Shown here in pieces: positions 41,583-50,289 of a stretch of 64,000 bases of DNA; positions within the stretch are counted from its first letter, which is position 1; each line of letters starts with the position of its first letter. This DNA is from Neotamlana sedimentorum (GTDB taxonomy: Bacteria; Bacteroidota; Bacteroidia; Flavobacteriales; Flavobacteriaceae): positions 62,001 through 126,000 of the forward strand of contig NZ_JTDW01000001.1 in assembly GCF_000943565.1 (NCBI RefSeq), in the 5' to 3' direction. The translations under genes and the position numbers were made by a program. The notes beneath the pieces are model-generated. The model searched no databases. It was not told where the DNA came from and saw only the letters and a list, made by a program, of their open reading frames with translations.

Positions 41583-42872
41583 TTAAATCGACTTGTGAAT
41601 TAGAGTTAAATTAGATTGGTTCTCCTTTTGGGGAGATTGTAGCGTGAAATAATCGGCAATTTGTTGAGCAAAATCGAATGAGTTTTTTCCTATATATCCG
41701 TAAAATGTTTTTTCGCTGCTATGTGCTGTTATTTGCATTATTAAAGGTGTAGGAAGCTTCCCGTATAGGTTGGTAGCAAATGAGCGCCTGCAAATATGAG
41801 ATGAAACTAACTCCCACTTTTCATAAATACCTTCTTCATGTCTTTTCGTTGTTGGGTTTAATTTTTTTCCGCGAGTGGATGTTTTTATATTAGAAAGTTT
41901 ACAAACTTCTTTGATGTAATCGTTAAATCTTTGTAATGAAATTTTATGAGGCAAACCATTCTCGATAATTTTTTGTGTATTCGGTAATACTGGTATAGTA
42001 ACACTTTTGCCTGTTTTTTGTTGAACTAGTTCGATGACTTTTAAATTATTTCTGGTAACAAAGTTACTTTCGTTTATTTTAAGTAAATCACTTCCTCTTT
42101 GTCCAATATTACAACCCAGTAATAGCCATTTTTTTGCATTTTGCAAATAAGGCAAAGAAATCTTAGTATTTGTTATTTGTTCAATTTCATTTTCGGTCAG
42201 ATATATGACGAATTCATTTTTGGTTCTAAACCCTGAAACTTTTGAAAGTTGTTTGTTTGTTCTTATGTCATTCGTTTCTGCGTCTAGGCAGATAGATTTT
42301 AAATTGCCGAGCATTCTTCCTGTGTAGCCAATTGAATAGTTTTTAGTTTCTGTCATCCATTTCAAAAACTTATCTTTAAAACCTAAGTTTATGTCACTAA
42401 TTAACAATGGGGTTCCCCCTTGAAATTCAGAGATAATACCAGCTAACCTTTTGTAATCATTAATTCTGCTTTTTCCCAATCCAATTCCTCCTTTGGAATT
42501 CTTTCTTAAATGAGCTGTACTTAAGTAATGATGAATATATTCAGTAATAATGTTGAGGTCTGTTTTTTGTTTTCCTTGGTTAAAGTGTTTGTCTATTTTA
42601 TCACTTAGCCAATCTCCGTTAATTGTAAAGCCTTTGGAGTAGTCAATGTTATACTCAGAATGAATGTAGGTTTTTAATTTTTGTAAGTCAGTTATTAAAT
42701 TTTTATTGTAGGCGGAATTTTGCTTAGGAAGATGAGTGCTTTTGCTCCAATCATTTGGATTTATAACAAACCCAGTTTTTCTTTTAGGGGTATTACCTCT
42801 AGATATAGAAAAACGAATGTAAATAGGTGTTTCTTTTGATTTTCCTTGGATAAAGTATTTTATGGTTGCCAT
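41583..42872 (-). CDS. int: tyrosine integrase of the element
   Basis: A 429-residue site-specific recombinase of the Bacteroidetes element type. An N-terminal arm-binding domain (TPIYIRFSISRGNTPKRKTGFVINPNDW) and a SAM-like core-binding domain (about 105-195) precede the catalytic domain. Active-site residues: Arg259 (GQRGSD), Lys286 (QQKTGK), His359 and Arg362 (HICRR), His384 (TAHSS) and Tyr393 (YGYIGK). All are present, so the enzyme looks intact. It lies 191 bases from attR, as usual for tRNA-targeted elements. Confidence 0.94.
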   Translation of the reverse strand: MATIKYFIQGKSKETPIYIRFSISRGNTPKRKTGFVINPNDWSKSTHLPKQNSAYNKNLITDLQKLKTYIHSEYNIDYSKGFTINGDWLSDKIDKHFNQGKQKTDLNIITEYIHHYLSTAHLRKNSKGGIGLGKSRINDYKRLAGIISEFQGGTPLLISDINLGFKDKFLKWMTETKNYSIGYTGRMLGNLKSICLDAETNDIRTNKQLSKVSGFRTKNEFVIYLTENEIEQITNTKISLPYLQNAKKWLLLGCNIGQRGSDLLKINESNFVTRNNLKVIELVQQKTGKSVTIPVLPNTQKIIENGLPHKISLQRFNDYIKEVCKLSNIKTSTRGKKLNPTTKRHEEGIYEKWELVSSHICRRSFATNLYGKLPTPLIMQITAHSSEKTFYGYIGKNSFDFAQQIADYFTLQSPQKENQSNLTLIHKSI

Positions 42873-43063
42873 ATGTAAGTGTTTGATGGTAAATATAATT
42901 ATTTAGGCAACATTTAGGCAACATATCTGCAATTAATTACAATAGTATTAAATCTATTTAAATATGTTTACTTTTTTAAATGTTCTTTAATACCTTGTTT
43001 TTGTTGGCTTTTTTGTTGTTTTATAAAGGGTGGTCTTTTTATTCTTATTGACAGGGTTTTGCG

Positions 43064-43079
43064 CTCTCCGCCCGCACGA
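43064..43079 (+). other. right attachment site (attR)
   Basis: CTCTCCGCCCGCACGA repeats the tRNA-Leu 3' end found at 31475-31490. The bases before it (ACAGGGTTTTGCG) do not continue the tRNA, which fixes this as the element boundary. Confidence 0.85.
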
Positions 43080-43086
43080 AACGAGT

Positions 43087-43115
43087 AAGACTCTTCATTT
43101 AACATGGAGAGTCTT
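43087..43115 (+). terminator. original tRNA-Leu terminator, displaced by the element
   Basis: AAGACTCTTCAT (43087-43098) pairs with ATGGAGAGTCTT (43104-43115), with one G-T pair, followed by seven T. It lies seven bases after attR, where the tRNA terminator would have been before integration. The rest of the gap to 43365 shows only the sigma promoter. Confidence 0.75.
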
Positions 43116-43328
43116 TTTTTATATAAAAGAACTTTGAAACTAGAAGTCTATCTCCAACTTTTGGTTTACGCCTAAGTTAATATGTTACAATGGTTATTTT
43201 AGGCTAGTATTAAATGCTAAATTTCTTGAAGTTGCTAAGTTTTTAGTTTACTCTCGATGTAATTAATAAAGACAAAAAACATAATAATAACTTAATTTTT
43301 TAATAACAAACTACCTGTATGGAACCAA

Positions 43329-43336
43329 TAGTTTTG
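43329..43336 (+). promoter_or_regulatory. TAnnTTTG promoter of the second sigma gene
   Basis: TAGTTTTG matches the Bacteroidetes -7 element and lies 29 bases before the GTG start at 43366. No clear TTTG is seen at the expected -33 distance. Confidence 0.5.
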
Positions 43337-43365
43337 TTTTTTTAAAAACAACTATTTTTTTTACA

Positions 43366-43944
43366 GTGGATCAAGACGAAATACTTTTCAATTGTGTTAA
43401 AAACAATAATCAGCAAGCTTTAGAGCAGCTGTTTCAAAAGTATTATTTTAACTTGTGTTTGTTTTCTAAGCAATATGTAGAAAGTCCAGATTTGGCCGAA
43501 GAGGTTGTTGCCGATATGTTTTTAAAAATATGGCAAAACCGAAAAACGCTTCACATAAAAACATCTTTAAAAGCATATTTGTTTGTATCTACTAAAAACT
43601 TGTCTATTAACGTAGTAAATAAAGAAAAAGCCAATACTTTAAAACTACAAACTACTAAAGAAACCAATAATTTTTCTCATTTAAGTACAGATCAAGGCTT
43701 ACATTATAATGAAGTAAAAAACCAGATAGATAAAATTATTGAAGAGTTACCGCAACAGCGTAAAATAATATTTAAACTGAATAGAATAGACGGTTTAAAA
43801 TACAAAGAAATTGCCGATAAACTTGGTATCTCGGTAAGCACAGTGCAAAAACAAATGCTTGAAGCTATGAAGCATGTTGCCCAATATGAATCGCAATTTA
43901 TTACTTGCGTACTTCCGTTCTGTTTTTGTTTTCTTGATGTTTAG
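43366..43944 (+). CDS. ECF RNA polymerase sigma factor, FecI-like
   Basis: A 192-residue ECF factor read from a GTG codon; no ATG in frame gives a better start. Region 2 is NNQQALEQLFQKYYFNLCLFSKQYVESPDLAEEVVADMFLKIWQN. Region 4 is LPQQRKIIFKLNRIDGLKYKEIADKLGISVSTVQKQMLEAMKHV. It begins the second cell-surface signalling locus: sigma, FecR, SusC, SusD and phosphoesterases, all on the plus strand. Confidence 0.9.
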   Translation: MDQDEILFNCVKNNNQQALEQLFQKYYFNLCLFSKQYVESPDLAEEVVADMFLKIWQNRKTLHIKTSLKAYLFVSTKNLSINVVNKEKANTLKLQTTKETNNFSHLSTDQGLHYNEVKNQIDKIIEELPQQRKIIFKLNRIDGLKYKEIADKLGISVSTVQKQMLEAMKHVAQYESQFITCVLPFCFCFLDV

Positions 43945-44019
43945 ATAACCATTTGTTAACAGATTACAATGGTAGATTAATGCGTTTATTTAGGTCTTAA
44001 TAGTAAAAGACCATAACAC

Positions 44020-44991
44020 ATGAACGACGATACTTTTTATGAAATTGCGCTTAAAAATTTAGCAAATGCGGCTTCTGCTAAAGATAAGGCTTTACTTGAG
44101 CGTTATTTGCAAGATGCAAGTTATGTAGCAAAATATAAGGCGTTACAAGCGGTGCAGGTTTACAATACATCATCGGCGGCGTATAACGAATTTAATCTTA
44201 AACGCGGTCTCGAAAAATTACGCCAAAAAATTAAAGAAGACGAAAAGCGTAAATTCCTAATTAACAAAAAGGCTCTAGCTATTGCTGCTTCTTTTGCAAT
44301 TTTATTAAGTGTTGGGCTGTGGTTTAACAAGCTGTACATTTCTAAAACGGCTGTTAATTATATAATTGCTTCCAGTTTAAAAGGGCAACGTACACAAATA
44401 ACATTACCAGATAGTTCTACAGTGTTTTTAAATGCAGGTGCACAACTACGTTATCCAGAAAAATTTACCACCAATCAACGCGAAGTGTTTTTAACGGGCG
44501 AAGCGTTTTTTAAAGTAAAACGAAACGAAAGCAAACCCTTTATGGTTAACTCTGGTAATTTTAAAACTACCGTTTTAGGTACCTCGTTTAATGTAAACAA
44601 TACAAACCCTACTAGTTTTAGTGTGGTTGTAAAAACAGGAAAAGTTAAGGTAGAAAATACCAAAACTAATAACCAGTTTATACTGGTGAAAAACACTCAA
44701 GTAGTGTTTAATAAAGCTTTAAATACATTGGAAAAATCTAGCATTAACGCAGATTACGCAACCAATTGGCATAAAAACATATTACATTTTAATGCCATTA
44801 CGCTGCAAGAAGCATTTGGCAAAATAGAAACATGGTATAATGTTAATATACAATGCAATTCCAAAACACTATTAAATAAAAAAATACGCGCAGTTTATAA
44901 CGATAAGCCTTTAGAAGAAGTACTAAAAAGTTTAGAGTTTATGGTAGGGCTGCAATACACTATAGAAAACAACACTGTAACAATTAAATAA
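44020..44991 (+). CDS. FecR-type anti-sigma sensor
   Basis: A 323-residue membrane protein. The N-terminal cytosolic part is about 80 residues, and the membrane helix is at about 84-104 (ALAIAASFAILLSVGLWFN). The FecR domain follows (GQRTQITLPDSSTVFLNAGAQLRYPEKF, REVFLTGEAFFKV, FMVNSGNFKTTVLGTSFNV), then a C-terminal domain (ITLQEAFGKIETWYNVNIQCN, KPLEEVLKSLEFMVGLQYTI). It controls the sigma factor encoded 75 bases upstream in response to the SusC protein. Confidence 0.93.
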   Translation: MNDDTFYEIALKNLANAASAKDKALLERYLQDASYVAKYKALQAVQVYNTSSAAYNEFNLKRGLEKLRQKIKEDEKRKFLINKKALAIAASFAILLSVGLWFNKLYISKTAVNYIIASSLKGQRTQITLPDSSTVFLNAGAQLRYPEKFTTNQREVFLTGEAFFKVKRNESKPFMVNSGNFKTTVLGTSFNVNNTNPTSFSVVVKTGKVKVENTKTNNQFILVKNTQVVFNKALNTLEKSSINADYATNWHKNILHFNAITLQEAFGKIETWYNVNIQCNSKTLLNKKIRAVYNDKPLEEVLKSLEFMVGLQYTIENNTVTIK

Positions 44992-45022
44992 ATTATAAGA
45001 ATAAACACGAACACAAAAAAAA

Positions 45023-45046
45023 CTGGAGTTGCGTCACCAACTCCAG
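45023..45046 (+). other. 9-bp perfect hairpin between fecR and susC
   Basis: CTGGAGTTG (45023-45031) pairs with CAACTCCAG (45038-45046) around CGTCAC, 31 bases past the fecR stop and about 50 before susC. Only a short T run follows after ten bases, so it may be an attenuator or an mRNA end that protects the highly made susC message. Confidence 0.55.
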
Positions 45047-45098
45047 CTCATTAGATCTTTTAAAAAATCCTTTTTACTAAAAAAGTAATTACTAAATT

Positions 45099-48000
45099 AT
45101 GAAATTAAATTTATATCAAAAAAGAAAATTATTTCCCACACAATTTTTGGTGCTATTTATGTTAATAATCACGTTTTTTTGTGTGTCTACACAACGTGTA
45201 ATAGCCCAAAACAATCTAGAAACAACAACAACATTAAACGTAAAAAATGTTACGCTTAATGCGATTTTTAATCAATTAGAGCAAAAAACACCATATCAAT
45301 TTAGTTATTCTAATGCTATTTTAAATAATAAAAATGTTTTTACGTATAGTTTTACCAATCAAAAACTAAAAACAATTTTAGATAAAATATGTAAAGATGT
45401 TCAAATAAACTATTTAGTAAATGGCACAAATATTACTTTAAGCGGCGTTACAAAAGTTAAAGTTAGCGGTAAAGTAAAAGACAGTCAAGGTATGCCTATT
45501 GGAGGGGTAAATGTAATTTTAAAAGGTACCAACACTGGTGCTTTAACAGATTTTGATGGCAATTACACACTACAAGTTCCAGAAAATGGCACTTTAGTTT
45601 TTTCGTTTATGGGCATGCTTACTGTAGAAGAAAATATTACTAAAAATAAAGCTGTTTATAATATTACCATGCAAGAAGATATTATAGCTATCGATGAGGT
45701 AGTTATAACTGCTTTAAATATTACGCGCGAAGAAAAATCTCTAGGCTATTCCGTTGCCAAAATAGAAAGCGATGAATTAACCAAAACCGTTTCAGGAAAC
45801 TGGTTAAACAGTTTAAATGGTAAAGTGGCAGGCTTAACATTTACATCGGCAAACTCTGGACCTAGCAGTTCTATTAGAGTGAGTTTACGCGGCGATCAAT
45901 CTTTAAACTATGGTAGTAACGAAGCGCTTTTTGTAATAGATGGTGTGCCAGTTAATTCTGGAACCACAGCAACCAGCAGCGTTAGTAATTATGCACAAGC
46001 CGATGCTCCTGTAGATTACGGCGATGGCATGAGCGATATTAATCCAGACGACATTGAGTCTGTTTCGATTTTAAAAGGTCCAGCTGCTGCAGCATTATAC
46101 GGTTCACGTGCGGCAAATGGCGCTATTATGATAACCACTAAATCTGGCCGAAAAAATAAAGGTTTAGGCATTACGGTAAATTCTTCAATAACTTTTGAGC
46201 AAGCAGGGTTTTTTCCAGATTTTCAAACCCAATTTGGTAATGGGTCTGATATGGGAGCTAATGAATACTCACTTTGGGAACTTACCCCAGAAATGGCACC
46301 AGATGGAATAGAACAGGCTAGACATTATTCGCGTTATACCTTTGGTGAAGCGTTTGATGCCAACGAGCTTCGTTATTTGTATGCTTCTAAAAATTGGGAC
46401 GATAACACGTTTACAAAATTACCATGGGTATATCAAGACGATTGGTACACAGGCTTGTTTCAAACGGGAATTACAACAAATAACACCGTTAGTATTAATG
46501 GTAATAATGGTAACGGAACATCTACACGTTTTTCGGTAACCGATTTTAAAAATGAATGGATTTTACCAAACACTGGTTTTAAGCGTAACACGGTTTCCTT
46601 AGCTATAAATACACCAGTTTCAGACCATATTAAATTAACTGCAAAAGTAAATTACAATAAAAAAACAAGCGATAACATGCCGGTAAGTGGTTATGATGAA
46701 ACCAACCCAATGTACGCTTTGGTTTGGGGGTTTAACGTAAACAGTATTCAAGATTGGAAAGGCGAATATTTTAATGGTCGTTACAATTATGCCAATTGGA
46801 ATGCAGGTGGCGAAAACGGTATGGGGCTTGTGTTTCCATCGGCAAATTCGTTTAACCCGTACCGCACACTTTACGAAGCATTAAACACACAAGATAAAAA
46901 TCGTGTTTTTGGTAGCATTGGTTTAACCTTTAATATTTTAAAAGGCTTAACCTTAGATTTGCGCTCGGGATTAGATTGGTCTGATGAGTTTAGAACCCAA
47001 CGAAAACCGCACTACACTGCTGGTTACCAAAACGGATTTTACAGAGAGCAAACCGTTAGAGTGTTAGAGAATAACAACGATTTTATGTTGCGTTACAATA
47101 ACACATTTAGTAATGGGCGTTTAGGTTTTTCTGCTATGGCTGGTGGTAATAATCGTATTAACGAGTATTATAATAACAAGATTACATTAAGTGAGTTAGG
47201 AGAAGAAGGTATTTACCACGCCACAAATGTGCCAACAGGTGTAAATCCAGATCCTTACAACTACAGAAGCGAAAAAACAGTAAATAGTCTTTATGGTTTA
47301 GTGTCATTAAGTTGGGACGATGCTTATTTTTTAGATGTTACAGGACGTAACGATTGGTCTAGTACATTGGCAAGAGGTAACTGGTCGTATTTTTACCCAT
47401 CGGTTTCAGCTAGTGCATTATTAGATAAAACATTCAACTTAAAAAAACACGCGCCTTGGGTCGATATGTTAAAAGCACGCGTGTCTTGGGCAAATGTAGG
47501 TAACGATACTTCGGCCTATTCTTTAGATCAAGTATACAGTACAACATCTTTTTCAGGAGGTTATGTGTTGCCTGGAACCATACCGAATCCATTAATTCAA
47601 CCAGAAAATGTAGAAAGTTGGGAGGCAGGTATTGAAGCTAAATTATTTAAAAATAGAGTGTCTTTCGATGTTACTGCTTATCATTCTTCAACCACAAATC
47701 AAATCGTTTCGGTAGATGTAGATCAAATTACTGGTGCTACTGGAATGACCATAAATGCAGGTGAAATTTCTAATAAAGGTTTAGAGGTTTCAGCAAATTT
47801 TGTGCCCGTAAAAACCAAGGATTTTAAATGGGATTTTGATGTGACCTGGTCTAAAAATATTAATAAACTAGTGAGCTTACAAGATGGTTGGGATGCTTCG
47901 GTACCATTACAAACAGATATGGGAACAACCATAGGAAGCAGAACTTATGTTTACTCTTATGTAGGCGAAGAAATGCATGTTTTGTACGGACGTGGTTTTC

Positions 48001-48689
48001 AAAAAGCTCCAGAAGGTGCAACTTATGTAGATGAAAATGGCGAAACTCAAGATGCATCGGGCATGCATATTGTAAACTCCGAAGGGTATCCAGTGTTAGA
48101 TAATTCTCCTGAAACCCGAATTGGAAATGTAAATCCAGATTGGCGTGCTGGTATGGTACAGCGTTTTAAATATAAAAACTTAATGCTATCAGCTACATTT
48201 GCAGGTCAGTTAGGTGGTAATGCCTTTTCTGTAACAAACTTTGCGTTGTCTTATCAAGGTAAACTTAATAATTCAATAGAAGGACGCTACGATGGTCTTG
48301 TACATAATGGTGTTAATGCTGTTGAAAATACCGATGGAACCATTTCTTATACCAAAAACACTACGGTAACAAACAGTATTCAAACCTATTACAATACCTA
48401 CGTTTGGAACCGTAATAATACAGAAATGAACACTTTCGATACCTCATATTTAAAACTAAGAGAGTTGCGCTTAGATTATCAATTACCTGCAAAATTATTA
48501 AGTAAAATAGAGGTGTTTAATGGTATAAGTTTTGGGGCTTACGCTACTAATCTTTTTATGATTACAGATTTCCCACAGTACGATCCAGATACAGGTATGC
48601 TTAACGGTTCTAATATTTATAAAGGTATTGAGGCCATGACTTTCCCGATGACAAGAACTTACGGACTTAACGTTAAACTTTCATTCTAA
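45099..48689 (+). CDS. susC: SusC/RagA TonB-dependent transporter with STN domain
   Basis: A 1196-residue outer-membrane receptor. It has a signal peptide (to about 37), an STN domain (NVTLNAIFNQLEQKTPYQFSYS), a carboxypeptidase-like domain (VSGKVKDSQGMPIGGVNVILKGTNTGALTDFDGNYTLQVP), and a plug with LFVIDGVPVNSG and SVSILKGPAAAALYGSRAANGAIMITTKSG. The barrel ends in MTRTYGLNVKLSF. The STN domain links it to FecR. The downstream phosphoesterases suggest that the cargo is a phosphorylated compound. It differs from the first SusC (23625-26972) along its length, so the two are not a recent duplication. Confidence 0.93.
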   Translation: MKLNLYQKRKLFPTQFLVLFMLIITFFCVSTQRVIAQNNLETTTTLNVKNVTLNAIFNQLEQKTPYQFSYSNAILNNKNVFTYSFTNQKLKTILDKICKDVQINYLVNGTNITLSGVTKVKVSGKVKDSQGMPIGGVNVILKGTNTGALTDFDGNYTLQVPENGTLVFSFMGMLTVEENITKNKAVYNITMQEDIIAIDEVVITALNITREEKSLGYSVAKIESDELTKTVSGNWLNSLNGKVAGLTFTSANSGPSSSIRVSLRGDQSLNYGSNEALFVIDGVPVNSGTTATSSVSNYAQADAPVDYGDGMSDINPDDIESVSILKGPAAAALYGSRAANGAIMITTKSGRKNKGLGITVNSSITFEQAGFFPDFQTQFGNGSDMGANEYSLWELTPEMAPDGIEQARHYSRYTFGEAFDANELRYLYASKNWDDNTFTKLPWVYQDDWYTGLFQTGITTNNTVSINGNNGNGTSTRFSVTDFKNEWILPNTGFKRNTVSLAINTPVSDHIKLTAKVNYNKKTSDNMPVSGYDETNPMYALVWGFNVNSIQDWKGEYFNGRYNYANWNAGGENGMGLVFPSANSFNPYRTLYEALNTQDKNRVFGSIGLTFNILKGLTLDLRSGLDWSDEFRTQRKPHYTAGYQNGFYREQTVRVLENNNDFMLRYNNTFSNGRLGFSAMAGGNNRINEYYNNKITLSELGEEGIYHATNVPTGVNPDPYNYRSEKTVNSLYGLVSLSWDDAYFLDVTGRNDWSSTLARGNWSYFYPSVSASALLDKTFNLKKHAPWVDMLKARVSWANVGNDTSAYSLDQVYSTTSFSGGYVLPGTIPNPLIQPENVESWEAGIEAKLFKNRVSFDVTAYHSSTTNQIVSVDVDQITGATGMTINAGEISNKGLEVSANFVPVKTKDFKWDFDVTWSKNINKLVSLQDGWDASVPLQTDMGTTIGSRTYVYSYVGEEMHVLYGRGFQKAPEGATYVDENGETQDASGMHIVNSEGYPVLDNSPETRIGNVNPDWRAGMVQRFKYKNLMLSATFAGQLGGNAFSVTNFALSYQGKLNNSIEGRYDGLVHNGVNAVENTDGTISYTKNTTVTNSIQTYYNTYVWNRNNTEMNTFDTSYLKLRELRLDYQLPAKLLSKIEVFNGISFGAYATNLFMITDFPQYDPDTGMLNGSNIYKGIEAMTFPMTRTYGLNVKLSF

Positions 48690-48698
48690 AAAACAGTT

Positions 48699-50267
48699 AT
48701 GAATTATTTAAAGAAAATATTAACTATAGGCTTAATTAGTTTGGTGTTAGCCTGTACATCAGATTTTGAAGAAATAAACACCAATCCAAACCGTACCAAT
48801 GTGGGCGATATTCAAGCTAGCGGTATGTTCGAACCGTTATTATACAATGGTATTAATGCTTGGCAATACTACACTTGGTTTTGGAATAACGAGTTAATAC
48901 AATTTACGGCCTTTACCGGTGGAACTACAAGACAAGAACACCGCTATTTTATTGGTGATCAAGACTGGCAAAATGTTTGGAATACCTATGCCCGCTATAC
49001 CAACAATGCGCTGCATATGTACGATTTAAGTGTGGCCGAAAACGATGAGTCTTTACAGGCAATCGCCTTAACATTAAAGGTGTTGTATATGTCCAATTTA
49101 TCCGACATGTATGGTGATGTACCTTACTCTGAAGCATTTCAAGTGCGCGAAGGAGGTACAGCCGAACCTAAGTTTGATTCTCAAAAAGAGGTTTACCTAC
49201 AAATGTTTAACGATTTAGAAACCGCTAACAGTTTGTATGCCGAAAACCCTGTGTTTATTAAACCTGCTTTAGATGGCATGTATGGTGGCAATATGGAGCA
49301 ATGGAAAAAATTTAACAATGCGTTATATCTGCGTTTATTATGTCGTGTAAGTGGCAGAGCAGAAATGAATACCGCAGCTCTAATAACCAAGATAATTAAT
49401 AACCCAAGTGAATATCCAATATTCGAATCGAATGCAGACAACGCTACGGTTCAGTTTTCTGGAGCAGACCCATATCGTAGTGAGTTTGCTAACACTAACG
49501 AAAACGGATTTACAAGTTCTGGAAGAAAATTAACAGAACAGCTTATTAAAATGACGGTTATAACCGACGATTTTGGAAATCAAACTTATGAAGATCCACG
49601 ATTAGCCATTTATGGTAAAAAAAATCCGAATTATTTAGTTAATGGGGAAAACCTATGGAAAGGTACTGTAGCAGGTTGTACAGAAGCTGAACAAAGCGAA
49701 GTTGATGCTGGAACATCTTGGTTAAATACTGCTGTATTTTGTAGAGCCGAAACGCCTGCAAGCTATATGGATTTTGCTGAAGTACAATTTATTTTGGCCG
49801 AAGCGGCTTTAAAAGGGAATATTCCTGGTGGTGAGGAACAAGCTAAAGAATATTATGAAAGCGCCGTTACAGCTTCTATTGAAAAATGGGCAGAATTAGG
49901 TGTGTTTAGTGAAGTGCCTGTAGAAATTTCAGAAGAACAAATAAACACGTTTTTAACTTCAGAGTTAGCCTCATGGGATGCAGCAACAAATAAAGAAGCG
50001 CTAATTGCAAACCAAAAATATTTAGCATTGTTTTGGATAGGTATGGAAGCTTACCATGAATACCGTCGTACTGGATATCCAGAGTTAACCATTGGTCGTG
50101 GGGCTGTATTTAACGATTACATTTTGCCTACCCGTTTTGCATATCCAAATACAACAATGGCAACTAATAATGCTAATGCGCAAGAGGCTTTAACCCGTAT
50201 GAATGGTGAAAATGATATGAAAACACCTGTTTGGTGGAGTCTACAAGCCATTGAAAGCGGAAACTAA
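48699..50267 (+). CDS. susD: SusD-like outer-membrane lipoprotein (SusD-like 2 type)
   Basis: A 522-residue protein with lipobox LISLVLACTSDFEEINTNPN, the usual start of the SusD-like family 2. The core reads YTNNALHMYDLS, ALTLKVLYMSNLSDMYGDVPYSEAFQ, MEQWKKFNNALYLRLLCRVSG and MDFAEVQFILAEAALKGNIPGGEEQAKEYYESAVTASIEKWAELG. It is the substrate-binding partner of the SusC encoded ten bases upstream. Confidence 0.93.
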   Translation: MNYLKKILTIGLISLVLACTSDFEEINTNPNRTNVGDIQASGMFEPLLYNGINAWQYYTWFWNNELIQFTAFTGGTTRQEHRYFIGDQDWQNVWNTYARYTNNALHMYDLSVAENDESLQAIALTLKVLYMSNLSDMYGDVPYSEAFQVREGGTAEPKFDSQKEVYLQMFNDLETANSLYAENPVFIKPALDGMYGGNMEQWKKFNNALYLRLLCRVSGRAEMNTAALITKIINNPSEYPIFESNADNATVQFSGADPYRSEFANTNENGFTSSGRKLTEQLIKMTVITDDFGNQTYEDPRLAIYGKKNPNYLVNGENLWKGTVAGCTEAEQSEVDAGTSWLNTAVFCRAETPASYMDFAEVQFILAEAALKGNIPGGEEQAKEYYESAVTASIEKWAELGVFSEVPVEISEEQINTFLTSELASWDAATNKEALIANQKYLALFWIGMEAYHEYRRTGYPELTIGRGAVFNDYILPTRFAYPNTTMATNNANAQEALTRMNGENDMKTPVWWSLQAIESGN

Positions 50268-50289
50268 AATCAACCAAAAAAATAAAAAA

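Larger units (their letters stand above)
31475..43079. mobile_element. tRNA-Leu-integrated element carrying a Dnd-type operon
   Basis: About 11.6 kb bounded by a 16-bp direct repeat derived from the tRNA 3' end. Next to the right repeat is a tyrosine integrase (41583-42872), followed inward by an RteC-like hypothetical, an excisionase-like HTH protein and a likely replication initiator. The cargo is a dnd-type operon and, at the tRNA end, a small HTH gene plus a broken DUF4007 gene. No relaxase, type IV secretion or capsid gene is seen, so it would need helper functions to move. The host genes on both sides are ordinary chromosomal loci. Confidence 0.88.

Noticed and set aside
31475-43079. 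Complete prophage
   Set aside because: Integrase and a Rep-like gene are present, but no capsid, portal, tail or lysis gene was found; the span is filled by dnd genes.
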